Shown here in pieces: positions 48,929-57,230 of a stretch of 64,000 nt of DNA; the stretch's first letter is position 1, and the number at the start of each line of letters is the position of its first letter. The position numbers and the translations under genes were made by a program. Where the stretch lies: contig NC_012029.1 in NCBI RefSeq assembly GCF_000022205.1, forward strand, positions 1,984,001 through 2,048,000. Direction: 5' to 3'. The notes beneath the pieces are model-generated. The model saw only the letters and a program-made list of their open reading frames with translations. It ran no database searches and was not told where the DNA came from. The DNA is from Halorubrum lacusprofundi ATCC 49239. Lineage in GTDB: Archaea; Halobacteriota; Halobacteria; Halobacteriales; Haloferacaceae.

Positions 48929-49932
48929 GTGACCTCGATCCGACCGACGCGGGCGACAGCGCCGCGGCGGCCGCCGAGGCTACCGACGCCGAGGTTGCGG
49001 AGGCCGCGGAAGCCGCGGTCGAGGCCGCCGCCGGTGAGGCCGACGTCGACCGCGAGGAACTCCTCAAACGCGCCATCGTCGCGCTCGCGGACTCTGAGGG
49101 GATCGACGTCCCGGACGCCGAAGAGGTGGCGGCGATCGAGTCGCGGCTCGACGACCTCGACGCCGAAGTCGACGAGAAGGTCGAGGACCTCCGAGAGCGC
49201 TTCGTGGAGCTGTACCGCGATCTGGAGTCGAAGGCGCCCGCCGACCACGCCCACGAGGAGACGGCCGAGCGGCTGGACGCGATCGCGGCCGACCTCGACG
49301 CAGTCGCCGATCGTCTCGACGAACTGGAGGCCGAGGCGGCCGCGACGGCGACCGTCGGCGAGGCGGTCGAGGAGACGATCGACGCCCTCGACAATCGGAT
49401 CGCTCGCGTCGAGTCCCGGACCGACGATATCGACGAGCTGGACGCCCGGACCGAGGGGCTCGACGACCTCGAAGCCCGAGTGAACGATCTGGAGGCGCTC
49501 GACGCCCGCGTCGACGACCTCGACGAGATCGAAGAGAAGCTCTCGCGGGTCGCGAGCGCGGTCGTCAGAGTTCGCCGGCGGCTGGAGGCGGCTGAGCGCG
49601 ACCGCTCCGACCGCGAACGCCTCGACGCCCTGACCGCCGCCGCGAACCGCGAGGGGATCCGAAAGGCCAACTGCACTGACTGCCGCGAAACCGTCGACAT
49701 CGGGCTGTTAACGACGCCGGAGTGCCCCCACTGCGGCCGCCGGTTCGCGAAGCTAGAGCCGAACCCCGGCTTCCTCGGTACCTCGCGGCTGGTCGTCGAA
49801 GACCGCCCGGTGCTCGACGGCGACGTGAGCGAGACCCCACCCGGCGCCGCGAGCAGTGCGGGCGACGGATCGGGAGCCGAGGACGGAAGCAGCGTGAGCA
49901 CCCGTGACGCCGATGGAGGCGGTCGACTGTGA
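48925..49932 (+). CDS. Long coiled-coil protein with C-terminal zinc ribbon
   Basis: The 335-residue protein has an acidic, Ala-rich start, then a coiled coil from about residue 65 to 245 built of repeated heptads (LDDLDAEVDEKVEDLRERF, LDAIAADLDAVADRLDELE, LDDLEARVNDLEALDARVDD). A zinc ribbon follows with Cys 250, 253, 267 and 270 (CTDC and CPHC), then a Pro/Gly/Asp-rich tail. It has no membrane segment. The architecture resembles adaptor proteins that bring RecA-fold or ATPase partners together. Its stop overlaps the next gene by four bases (GTGA). Confidence 0.78.
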   Translation: MSDLDPTDAGDSAAAAAEATDAEVAEAAEAAVEAAAGEADVDREELLKRAIVALADSEGIDVPDAEEVAAIESRLDDLDAEVDEKVEDLRERFVELYRDLESKAPADHAHEETAERLDAIAADLDAVADRLDELEAEAAATATVGEAVEETIDALDNRIARVESRTDDIDELDARTEGLDDLEARVNDLEALDARVDDLDEIEEKLSRVASAVVRVRRRLEAAERDRSDRERLDALTAAANREGIRKANCTDCRETVDIGLLTTPECPHCGRRFAKLEPNPGFLGTSRLVVEDRPVLDGDVSETPPGAASSAGDGSGAEDGSSVSTRDADGGGRL

Positions 49933-50549
49933 CCGAGGACGAGGCGGACGCGGTCGAAGACCAGACGGACACGGTCGAAGACGAGGCGGACGTGCTGTTC
50001 GACGACGAGTCGGTCGACGATACCGACGTGGTCGACGATATCGACGATCCGTTCGCCCAGTTGGACGAGGACGCGCCCGACTCTCGTTCCGCCGCGGATG
50101 CGAGTCGGGCGGGAGCAAACGACCCCTTCGATGAACTCGGCCCGGCAACGGGCGAGACCGACGCGGCCCTCGACGAGGCATTCGAGCGGATGGACGTCGG
50201 CGACCTTACGGAGGAGGACATCTGGAAATCGCTCGACGAGGACGCAGAGGGTGGGTTCGGCTCGGTCGGCGAGTTCGGCGGCGCGGTTTCGGAGACGAAC
50301 ACGACAGGGTCCGATCCCGGAGGGAGGGTCGGCGCCGGAGAAAGATTCGCCGACGCCGGCGTCGAGCGCGTAATCTCGAAGCGGACGTACTGCCAGCAGT
50401 GTCCACACTTCTCGGCACCGCCGGCAGTCGCTTGTGGTCACGAGGGAACGACTATCGTCGAGTCGGTCGGGTTCGACGAGTTCCGGGTTCGGAACTGTCC
50501 GATGGTCGACGACGACGACCCGACATTCGACGCGACTCGCGGAGAATAA
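49929..50549 (+). CDS. Very acidic protein with C-terminal cysteine cluster
   Basis: The 206-residue protein is extremely acidic in its first 120 residues (Asp/Glu runs such as EDEADVLFDDESVDDTDVVD) and probably disordered. The C-terminal 60 residues hold cysteines and a histidine suited to zinc: RTYCQQCPHF, VACGHEGTT and FRVRNCPMV. A GTG start at 49929 overlaps the upstream stop, so it is translated together with the coiled-coil protein. No family is recognised; it may be a partner of that protein and the RecA-fold protein. Confidence 0.75.
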   Translation: MTEDEADAVEDQTDTVEDEADVLFDDESVDDTDVVDDIDDPFAQLDEDAPDSRSAADASRAGANDPFDELGPATGETDAALDEAFERMDVGDLTEEDIWKSLDEDAEGGFGSVGEFGGAVSETNTTGSDPGGRVGAGERFADAGVERVISKRTYCQQCPHFSAPPAVACGHEGTTIVESVGFDEFRVRNCPMVDDDDPTFDATRGE

Positions 50550-50810
50550 GAACAGTACGACAATCTGACAAGAGGAGCGTCGAATTCGGACCGGGAGCGC
50601 TCACCACGAACCTCGGGGTCGCGTTCCTCCTCGGGATCACCGCGTACCTCGCGTGGGAGCGAGTCCGAGCGCGCAGCGAGGGAGTCGATCGCTTATAAAC
50701 ACCGATCGCGCCGTCACGGACGAGGAGACACACCGCTCCCGAACCGCGCTGCCGAGAGAGATAATTATATGCAATTAGTTTTTTCAGACCGGAGCGAGTG
50801 ATCCGAATCA

Positions 50811-51011
50811 ATGAGCGAGTACACGACGGTTTCGCTGCGCAAGGAGTTCGTCGCGGACGTCGAGGAGTACATCGAGGATGAGCCGTTTGGATCGGTCAAG
50901 GAGTTCGTGAAACACTTGGTCGTCCAAGAGATGGAGTCGGACGACGAGATCAGCGAGGGGGAGGCTCGTCGGATCGGTCAGAAACTCCGAGATCTGGGGT
51001 ATATGGAGTGA
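50811..51011 (+). CDS. Ribbon-helix-helix (CopG-like) DNA-binding protein
   Basis: The 66-residue protein starts with the ribbon MSEYTTVSLRKEFVADVEEY and continues with two helices, GSVKEFVKHLVVQEMES and SEGEARRIGQKLRDLGYME. This is a typical RHH regulator of transcription or of a toxin. The AT-rich promoter region (ATAATTATATGCAATTAG, about 50761-50778) is unusual for this genome. The following gene begins at its stop (GTGA overlap) and encodes a small membrane protein, so they form a pair. Confidence 0.85.
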   Translation: MSEYTTVSLRKEFVADVEEYIEDEPFGSVKEFVKHLVVQEMESDDEISEGEARRIGQKLRDLGYME

Positions 51012-51214
51012 GCGGGATGGCCGGGGAACGTGCCGTCGGTCTGCCCGATCGGCTCTCGCGGGCGGACCTGATCCTCGCGTGCATGCCGCTTTTGTTCGCA
51101 GCCGGCTACATCCTCGGAGCGGCGGCGTTCGACGCGTGGCCGGCCGCCACCGCGATCGCAGCGATCGCGGGCTGTCTGCCGATGATCGACGGGCTGTTCC
51201 GAAATCCGCCGTGA
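51008..51214 (+). CDS. Small two-helix membrane protein
   Basis: The 68-residue protein has two hydrophobic stretches, LILACMPLLFAAGYILGAAA (about 22-41) and AATAIAAIAGCLPMIDG (about 47-63). I recall similar small haloarchaeal membrane proteins without function. The GTG at 51008 overlaps the stop of the RHH gene; an ATG at 51017 is an alternative. The pairing with an RHH protein is reminiscent of type II toxin-antitoxin layouts, but the product does not look like a known toxin. Confidence 0.65.
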   Translation: MSGMAGERAVGLPDRLSRADLILACMPLLFAAGYILGAAAFDAWPAATAIAAIAGCLPMIDGLFRNPP

Positions 51215-51258
51215 CCGAATGAGCGGGATACGACGCGGGAGAGACGCCGGCGCGACCG

Positions 51259-52323
51259 TCACCGATCGATATCTACCAACCCGTCGCCCTCCGACCCGAC
51301 GCCCTCCAGCCCGACAGCCTCCGCGAGCAGCGCGTGCGACGCCAGCGAATCCTCGTGATCGGGGACCGTGTGCTGAATCATCACCTCGTCGGCGCCGATC
51401 CGGTCAGCGAGCTGTTCGAGCAGTCCCTCGATCGTCTCCGGGCTCCCGGAGATCGCTCGCGGCCATTCGTCGGGATCGAGCGTCGCGGGCGTCGGCTCGG
51501 GAACGCCGCCGAGTTCCGCGATCGACTCCTCGACGGAGGGAATTGTCCCCACCACGCCGCGCTGCATCCGCTTGAAGGTCGCTTCCGCTGGCGCGCGGCG
51601 CCGCGCCGCGGCCGCGTCCGTCTCACCGGCGACCGCGTTGACCGCGACCATCCCGTACGGCTCATCGGGACCGTCTCCGAGTTCGGCGGGCTCGAACTGC
51701 TCGCGGTAGGCCGCGAAGGCGCGCTCGGCGAACCCGGGTCGGATGAACGCAGCGAAACAGAACCGGGCGCCGAGCTTGCCGGCGATCGCCGCGCTCGCCG
51801 GGCTGGAGCCGAGCACCCACGGGACCGGCGGGGCCGCACCGGAGCGCGGGACCGTCAGGTCGGCGTACGGGTGATCATCGGGGAAGGCGTCGTACAGATG
51901 GTTCACGACCGCACGGATACGTTCCTCGTGGTCCTCGTCCGGGTTCTCGACGCGTCGGTCCGTGCCGAGCGCCCGGTCTGACGCGGGCGAGCCGTTGGCC
52001 CGACCGAGGCCGGCGTCGATCCGTCCCGGCGCGAGCCCGTCGAGCGTGCCGAACGCCTCCGCGACCTTGTACGGGCTGTAGTGGTTGAGCAGGACGGCAC
52101 CGGTGCCGAGCCGGATCGAGTCTGTCGCGCCCGCGAGACGACCGAGCAGGACCTCGGGAGTCGTCCCGGCCAGGTGATCGCCCATGCCGTGATGCTCGGC
52201 GACCCAGAACCGCGAGTAGCCGAGCCGCTCGGCCTGCTCCGCGGCTGTCACCGTGTTCGCGTACGCGTCGGCGGCGGTCCCGCCCGCCGGGACCGGCGAG
52301 AGATCGACGATCGAGAGATCCAT
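51259..52323 (-). CDS. LLM-class flavin-dependent oxidoreductase (luciferase-like)
   Basis: The 354-residue protein starts MDLSIVDLSPVPAGGTAADA and contains the luciferase-like barrel motifs ERLGYSRFWVAEHHGMGDHL (about 33-52), IRLGTGAVLLNHYSPYKVAE and FGTLDGLAPGRIDAGLGRAN. LLM enzymes use FMNH2 or F420 to oxidise substrates; the MsnO8-like subgroup is common in Halobacteria. F420 is plausible here, given cofH. The substrate is unknown. A minus-strand TATA-like GTTAACG near 52348 fits a leaderless start. Confidence 0.9.
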   Translation of the reverse strand: MDLSIVDLSPVPAGGTAADAYANTVTAAEQAERLGYSRFWVAEHHGMGDHLAGTTPEVLLGRLAGATDSIRLGTGAVLLNHYSPYKVAEAFGTLDGLAPGRIDAGLGRANGSPASDRALGTDRRVENPDEDHEERIRAVVNHLYDAFPDDHPYADLTVPRSGAAPPVPWVLGSSPASAAIAGKLGARFCFAAFIRPGFAERAFAAYREQFEPAELGDGPDEPYGMVAVNAVAGETDAAAARRRAPAEATFKRMQRGVVGTIPSVEESIAELGGVPEPTPATLDPDEWPRAISGSPETIEGLLEQLADRIGADEVMIQHTVPDHEDSLASHALLAEAVGLEGVGSEGDGLVDIDR

Positions 52324-52494
52324 ACTCGCCGTCGGCGATCCCGGGCGTTAACGGTTGGGCTCCCGGCGGTCGCGTCGGGGGACCAAAGAAGCCAGAAAGT
52401 GTCAGAAAGAGGCCGGAGGGAACCCGCAAGAAACGCCGACGCGAGAGCTAGGGAAACGAGAACCGAAAGCGCCGAAAGAGAGAGCGCGCGGTCG

Positions 52495-52671
52495 TCAGTT
52501 GTCGCCGGACTTCGACTGCCAGGCGTAGCCGCGGCGGGAGGCCGAGTCGCCGAAGCCGCACGAGGAGCAGCGCTCCTTCTTGACGTGGTAGGATTTCTCG
52601 CCGCAGCGGCGGCACTTCACGTGAACCGTCTTGTTCTTTTTCCCTTGAGAGGGCGTTCCGGAGCCGGTCAT
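52495..52671 (-). CDS. rpl37e: Ribosomal protein L37e
   Basis: The 58-residue protein begins [20 protein letters not shown] and has the zinc-ribbon [11 protein letters not shown] and [17 protein letters not shown] of archaeal/eukaryotic L37e, a large-subunit ribosomal protein, ending SKSGDN. Its ATG overlaps the stop of the LSm gene (TCATG on the plus strand), the conserved LSm-L37e gene pair of Halobacteria. Confidence 0.96.
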   Translation of the reverse strand: MTGSGTPSQGKKNKTVHVKCRRCGEKSYHVKKERCSSCGFGDSASRRGYAWQSKSGDN

Positions 52672-52910
52672 GCTTTGATGGTGACGACGTTATCGCCGCG
52701 TATAATCGTTGTGTCTTCGATTGCGACGGCGAACTCGCCGTCGAGATCGTCGTCGACGCGATCGTCTACGTCGGTCTCGGGCTCGATGACGATGTTCATG
52801 TGCTGGTCGTAGCCGGCGAGGATGCCGTAGTAGGTCGTCCCGTCCTTCAGGTGAACCGTCACCGGCTCCTCGAGCGACGCTTCGAGCACGTCGAGGGGTC
52901 GTCCACTCAT
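52668..52910 (-). CDS. lsm: LSm (Sm-like archaeal) RNA-binding protein
   Basis: The 80-residue protein has both Sm motifs: [20 protein letters not shown] with [16 protein letters not shown] as Sm1, and [13 protein letters not shown] as Sm2 with the RGD core. LSm rings bind U-rich RNA and tRNA precursors. An acidic insertion ([12 protein letters not shown]) lies between the motifs. The ATG at 52910 is about 30 bases from a minus-strand TATTTTTATT TATA box (about 52942). It is co-transcribed with rpl37e. Confidence 0.95.
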   Translation of the reverse strand: MSGRPLDVLEASLEEPVTVHLKDGTTYYGILAGYDQHMNIVIEPETDVDDRVDDDLDGEFAVAIEDTTIIRGDNVVTIKA

Positions 52911-53290
52911 TGTCCATATCGCCGCCCGTCGCACTAATAAAAATATCGGGACGCTGAGGGAGATCGACGGTGAGCCACGGTCGGATCACGGCGCGGTTCA
53001 TCGCGCCGAGTGCGCGTGGCAACAATAATTGCGTTGACAGCGCGTGACGATTCCACCGCGAGATGCATCCGCACGAGCCGTACCGGACGATCGCGGGAGA
53101 CGCACTCGAACCCGGGTGTTTTTAAGACGCGCTGCTGTACTTCCGATCACCACACTCCCGCGGGACACGGTGAGCCGACGACGGCTCGGCCGTAGCGGGG
53201 CCTCAACGACGCGCGGACAAACGTAGCGCTGACGGCTCCTTGCGGGGTTTCAGTGATGGACGCCCACCACGGCGTTCGACACCACAAATC
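52911..53290. other. Intergenic region between LSm and RNase J
   Basis: This 380-base gap carries the minus-strand promoter for the LSm-L37e operon (TATTTTTATT near 52942) and a plus-strand TATA-like GTTTTTAAGACG at about 53119-53131. If the latter drives RNase J, the message has an untranslated leader of roughly 140 bases, unusual in this window; it contains the hairpin GAGCCGACGACGGCTC (about 53172-53187). I see no gene, tRNA or repeat copy in it. Confidence 0.6.
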
Positions 53291-54643
53291 ATGGAAATCG
53301 AAATTGCGACACTCGGCGGTTACGAAGAGGTCGGTCGGCAGATGACGGCGGTCCGAGCGGGCGAGGACATCGTCATCTTCGACATGGGCCTGAACCTCAG
53401 TAAGGTCCTCATCCACGACAACGTGGAGACCGAGAGCATGCACAGCCTCGACCTGATCGACATGGGCGCGATCCCGGACGACCGCGTCATGAGCGAGCTG
53501 GAGGGCGACGTCCAGGCGATCGTCCCCACCCACGGTCACCTCGACCACATCGCGGGCATCCCGAAGCTCGCGCACCGGTACGACGCACCCATCGTCGGCT
53601 CCCCGTACACGATCGAGCTGGTCAAACAGCAGATCGCCGACGAGGGGAAGTTCCAGGTCGACAACGACCTCGTGAAGATGAAGGCGGGCGGCACGATGGC
53701 CATCGGCGACTCCGAGCAGGTCGAGATGGAGTTCGTCAACGTCACTCACTCGATCATCGACGCGATCAACCCGGTCCTCCACACGCCCGAAGGCGCCGTC
53801 GTTTACGGGCTCGACAAGCGACTGGACCACACGCCCGTCATCGGCGACCCGATCGACATGGACCGGTTCCGCGAGATCGGTCGGCAGGATGAGGGCGTCC
53901 TCTGTTACATCGAGGACTGTACGAACGCCGGCAGAAAAGGCCGGACGCCCTCCGAGTCGTACGCGAAAAAACACGTCGAGGACACGCTCACCTCGATGGA
54001 GGACTACTCGGGCGGGATCGTCGCCACGACGTTCTCCTCCCACATCGCCCGCGTGAAGACCCTCGTCGAGTACGCCCGCGAGATCGGCCGCCAGCCGGTC
54101 CTACTCGGGCGCTCGATGGAGAAGTACTCCGGGACGGCCGAACGACTCGACTTCGTCGACTTCCAGGGCGATGTCGGCATGTACGGCCACCGGAAGTCGG
54201 TCGACCGCGCGTTCAAGCGCATCATGAAGGAGGGGAAGGGGAACTTCCTCCCCATCGTGACGGGCCACCAGGGCGAGCCGCGCGCAATGCTCACCCGTAT
54301 GGGTCGCGGCGAGACCCCGTACGAAATCGAGAACGGCGACAAGGTCGTCTTCAGCGCGAGCATCATTCCGGAGCCGACCAACGAGGGGCAGCGCTACCAG
54401 AGCGAACAGCTTCTCCGGATGCAGGGCGCGCGCCTCTACGACGACATCCACGTCTCCGGGCATCTCCGCGAGGAGGGTCACTACGAGATGCTGGACGCGC
54501 TCCAGCCCCAGCACCTCATTCCGGCCCACCAGACGCTGAAGGGCCGTTCGCCGTACGTCGACCTCGCGACCTCGCAGGGGTACAAGCTCGGACGTGACGT
54601 GCACGTCACGCAGAACGGGAGCGTTATCCAACTCGCCGAATGA
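53291..54643 (+). CDS. rnj: Archaeal RNase J (metallo-beta-lactamase / beta-CASP)
   Basis: The 450-residue exoribonuclease degrades RNA 5' to 3'. It has the metallo-beta-lactamase motifs [34 protein letters not shown] (HxHxDH, about residues 78-97), [14 protein letters not shown], and the beta-CASP motifs in [10 protein letters not shown], the Ser-Gly motif [12 protein letters not shown] and the C-terminal histidine in [10 protein letters not shown]. Complete length for the aRNase J family. The start at 53291 is a plain ATG; an upstream GTG at 53240 adds residues of no family character. It overlaps the prenyl synthase start by four bases. Confidence 0.95.
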   Translation: MEIEIATLGGYEEVGRQMTAVRAGEDIVIFDMGLNLSKVLIHDNVETESMHSLDLIDMGAIPDDRVMSELEGDVQAIVPTHGHLDHIAGIPKLAHRYDAPIVGSPYTIELVKQQIADEGKFQVDNDLVKMKAGGTMAIGDSEQVEMEFVNVTHSIIDAINPVLHTPEGAVVYGLDKRLDHTPVIGDPIDMDRFREIGRQDEGVLCYIEDCTNAGRKGRTPSESYAKKHVEDTLTSMEDYSGGIVATTFSSHIARVKTLVEYAREIGRQPVLLGRSMEKYSGTAERLDFVDFQGDVGMYGHRKSVDRAFKRIMKEGKGNFLPIVTGHQGEPRAMLTRMGRGETPYEIENGDKVVFSASIIPEPTNEGQRYQSEQLLRMQGARLYDDIHVSGHLREEGHYEMLDALQPQHLIPAHQTLKGRSPYVDLATSQGYKLGRDVHVTQNGSVIQLAE

Positions 54644-55686
54644 CGAGCGAGACGAAGGAGGCGCGGGTGCTGGAGGCCATCCGCGAGCGGCGTGAGCTCG
54701 TCAACGCCGCTATCGACGAGGAGTTGCCGGTACAGCACCCGGAGCGGCTCTACGAGGCGACGCGGTACATCCTCGAAGCCGGCGGAAAGCGGCTCCGTCC
54801 GACGGTGACGACGCTGGCCGCGGAGGCGGTGACCGGCACCGACCCGCTGAGCGCGGACTTCCGCGAGTTCGCGGCCCTCGACGGCAACACCGTCGACGTG
54901 ATGCGCGCCGCAGTCGCGATCGAGGTGATCCAGTCGTTCACGCTGATCCACGACGACATCATGGACGAGGACGACCTCCGACGGGGCGTCCCGGCCGTCC
55001 ACGAGCAGTACGACATCTCGACCGCCATTCTCGCCGGCGACACGCTCTACTCGAAGGCGTTCGAGTTCATGACGGAGACCGGCTCGGACCCCGCCAACGG
55101 ACTGGAGGCGATGCGGATGCTCGCGACCACCTGCACGGAGATCTGCGAGGGACAGTCGCTCGACGTCTCCTTCGAGTCGCGCGACGACATCCTTCCGGAG
55201 GAGTACCTAGAGATGGTCGAGCTGAAGACCGCCGTCCTCTACGGGGCGTCAGCCGCGACGCCCGCCGTCCTGCTCGGCGCGGACGACGAGGTCGTCGACG
55301 CCCTCTACCAGTACGGGATCGACTCGGGGCGCGCGTTCCAGATCCAAGACGACGTACTCGATCTGACGGTCGCCTCCGAAGAGCTGGGCAAACAGCGCGG
55401 CTCCGACCTCGTCGAGGGGAAGGAGACGCTGATCACCCTCCACGCCCGCCAACAGGGCGTCGACGTCGACGGGCTGGTCGACGCCGACACTCCCGCGGAG
55501 GTGACGGAAGAGGCCATCGAGGACGCGGTGGCTGCCTTAGAGGAGGTTGGCTCGATCGCGTACGCCCGCGAGACAGCCGAGGACCTGACGAGACGGTCGA
55601 AAGAACACCTCGAGATTCTCCCCGAGAGCGGGTCCCGCGAGCTGTTGGCGGATCTGGCAGACTACCTGATCGTCCGCGGCTACTGA
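54640..55686 (+). CDS. idsA: Isoprenyl (geranylgeranyl/farnesyl) diphosphate synthase
   Basis: The 348-residue enzyme chains isopentenyl units into the C20 (or C15) precursor of archaeal lipids. It has the first Asp-rich motif in [14 protein letters not shown] (about residues 105-118), GKRLRPTVT ahead of it, and the second motif in [11 protein letters not shown] (about 231-241). The ATG at 54640 overlaps the RNase J stop (ATGA), so they are translated together; this pairing with RNase J is widespread in Halobacteria. Chain length cannot be read from sequence alone. Confidence 0.95.
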   Translation: MTSETKEARVLEAIRERRELVNAAIDEELPVQHPERLYEATRYILEAGGKRLRPTVTTLAAEAVTGTDPLSADFREFAALDGNTVDVMRAAVAIEVIQSFTLIHDDIMDEDDLRRGVPAVHEQYDISTAILAGDTLYSKAFEFMTETGSDPANGLEAMRMLATTCTEICEGQSLDVSFESRDDILPEEYLEMVELKTAVLYGASAATPAVLLGADDEVVDALYQYGIDSGRAFQIQDDVLDLTVASEELGKQRGSDLVEGKETLITLHARQQGVDVDGLVDADTPAEVTEEAIEDAVAALEEVGSIAYARETAEDLTRRSKEHLEILPESGSRELLADLADYLIVRGY

Positions 55687-55731
55687 GCGGAAACGAACAC
55701 CGCTATACTTTCGGAACCACTCTCTCTGTTC

Positions 55732-56658
55732 GTGTCCAGGCACCGAAATATCGTTCTGTTCTTCACGCTCGCGCTGCTTTGGGGCGCCTCCTTCGTCGCC
55801 ATCGAGGTCGGGCTCGACTACTACCCGCCCGTGCTGTACGCCGCCTATCGGTTCGATCTGGCGGCGCTGATTCTCGTGTCGTACGTCCTTGTGACGGAGG
55901 CCGATTCGCTCCCGCGGACCCGCGGTGATCTGGCCGCGATCGGGTTCAGCGGCGGACTCTCTGTCGCCGCTAACAACTCCCTGCTGTTCGTCGGTCAGCA
56001 GTACACGACGAGCGGGATCGCCTCGATCACCTACAGCCTCGTTCCCATCGCGACCGCGGCAGTCGCGGCCGCCTGGATCGGCGGCTCCGATCTCGACGCG
56101 CGCGGTGGGCTCGGCGTAGTGTTGGCTTTCATCGGCGTCGGGCTCGTCGCCCAGCCGGACCCCGCGAACCTCGCCGGTGGCGTCACGATCGGCGTCGGAC
56201 TCATCTCGATCGGGGTAATCGCGGTCGCGGTCGGCAGCGTCGGGCTCCGCACCGTGGAGACGACCTTCTCCAACGTTGCGCTCACCGGGTGGGCGATGCT
56301 GTTCGGCGCGCTGCTGATCCACGGATTCAGCCTCGGGCTCGGCGAGCCCCAGCGGCTCCCGTCGACCGCGCTCCCGGCGCTCGGCGCGCTGCTGTTCCTC
56401 GGCGTGCTGGCCTCGGCGGTCGCGTACGTCATCTACTTCACGCTACTCGACCGTCTGGGCCCCTTCGAGATCAACCTCGTCTCGTACGTCGTCCCCGTAG
56501 TAGCGACGGTGACGGGCGCAGTCCTGCTCGCCGAACCCGTGACGGCGCTGACGATCGCCGGCTTCGCCGTCATCGTCGTGGGGTTCGGTCTCCTCAAGCG
56601 GCACGCGATCGCCGACGAGGTACCGCGGCTTCTCTCCCGGATCGGCGGGCTGTTCTAG
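55732..56658 (+). CDS. EamA/DMT-family transporter
   Basis: The 308-residue protein has ten hydrophobic helices arranged as two EamA repeats, the first with LLWGASFVAIEVGLDYYPPV and the second with GWAMLFGALLIHGFSLGL and LDRLGPFEINLVSYVVPVVA. These carriers export or import small metabolites; the substrate is unknown. The start is a GTG at 55732, with a TATA-like GCTATACTT about 27 bases upstream. It follows idsA by 45 bases on the same strand. Confidence 0.88.
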   Translation: MSRHRNIVLFFTLALLWGASFVAIEVGLDYYPPVLYAAYRFDLAALILVSYVLVTEADSLPRTRGDLAAIGFSGGLSVAANNSLLFVGQQYTTSGIASITYSLVPIATAAVAAAWIGGSDLDARGGLGVVLAFIGVGLVAQPDPANLAGGVTIGVGLISIGVIAVAVGSVGLRTVETTFSNVALTGWAMLFGALLIHGFSLGLGEPQRLPSTALPALGALLFLGVLASAVAYVIYFTLLDRLGPFEINLVSYVVPVVATVTGAVLLAEPVTALTIAGFAVIVVGFGLLKRHAIADEVPRLLSRIGGLF

Positions 56659-56683
56659 AAACGTAGTCGAGGCGAGCGGCGTA

Positions 56684-57151
56684 TCAGCCGTCCAGTACGT
56701 CGATGTCGTCGAGGATCTCGACCGCGTGGTTCTCGGGGGAAACGCCCTCGTAGGCGAGCGCGATCGTCCCGTCTGCGTCGATCACGTACGTGTTCCGGAA
56801 CACACCGTCGAAAGTGTTACCGAACATCTGTTTTTCGCCGTACGAGTCGTAGGCGCTCGCGACCTCGCCGTCGGGGTCGGAAAGCAGCGTGAACGGCAGG
56901 TCGTACTCCTCGGCGAACGGTTCGAGGTCGCCGACGGAGTCGTCGCTGATCCCGACGACCGCGACGTCGGCGCCCTCAAAGGCGTCCCACTCGTCGCGGA
57001 AGCTACAGGCCTCGGTCGTACATCCCGGCGTGTCGGCGCGGGGGTAGAAGTAGACGACCGTGTAGCGCGCCGCGGCGGGGTCGACAGTGACGGCGTCGCC
57101 GTGCTGGTCGGACAGTGCGATCGCGGGTGCGGGATCGCCCGGTTCGAGCAT
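56684..57151 (-). CDS. bcp: Peroxiredoxin of the BCP (PrxQ) type
   Basis: The 155-residue thioredoxin-fold peroxidase has the BCP start MLEPGDPAPAIALSDQHGDA and the active site VYFYPRADTPGCTTEACSFR with peroxidatic Cys in PGCTTEAC and resolving Cys five residues later. It reduces hydroperoxides with thioredoxin-like donors. A minus-strand TATA-like CCTAATACC near 57178 fits a leaderless start at 57151. It is convergent with the EamA gene and divergent from the histidine kinase gene. Confidence 0.94.
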   Translation of the reverse strand: MLEPGDPAPAIALSDQHGDAVTVDPAAARYTVVYFYPRADTPGCTTEACSFRDEWDAFEGADVAVVGISDDSVGDLEPFAEEYDLPFTLLSDPDGEVASAYDSYGEKQMFGNTFDGVFRNTYVIDADGTIALAYEGVSPENHAVEILDDIDVLDG

Positions 57152-57230
57152 ACGTTCCGTGGTTTCGCCGCGGTATTAGGACATTCGGTCCGGTTCCTTT
57201 TTACCCGGCACAGTCATGCACCCGGTATCG

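Noticed and set aside
50550..50698. Open stretch reading a hydrophobic helix (TNLGVAFLLGITAYLAWERV) before the RHH gene
   Set aside because: No start codon lies in a usable place and the frame overlaps the upstream gene deeply; it ends at a TTATAAAC that resembles a repeat-family cap. It may be a gene fragment, but I cannot support a gene.
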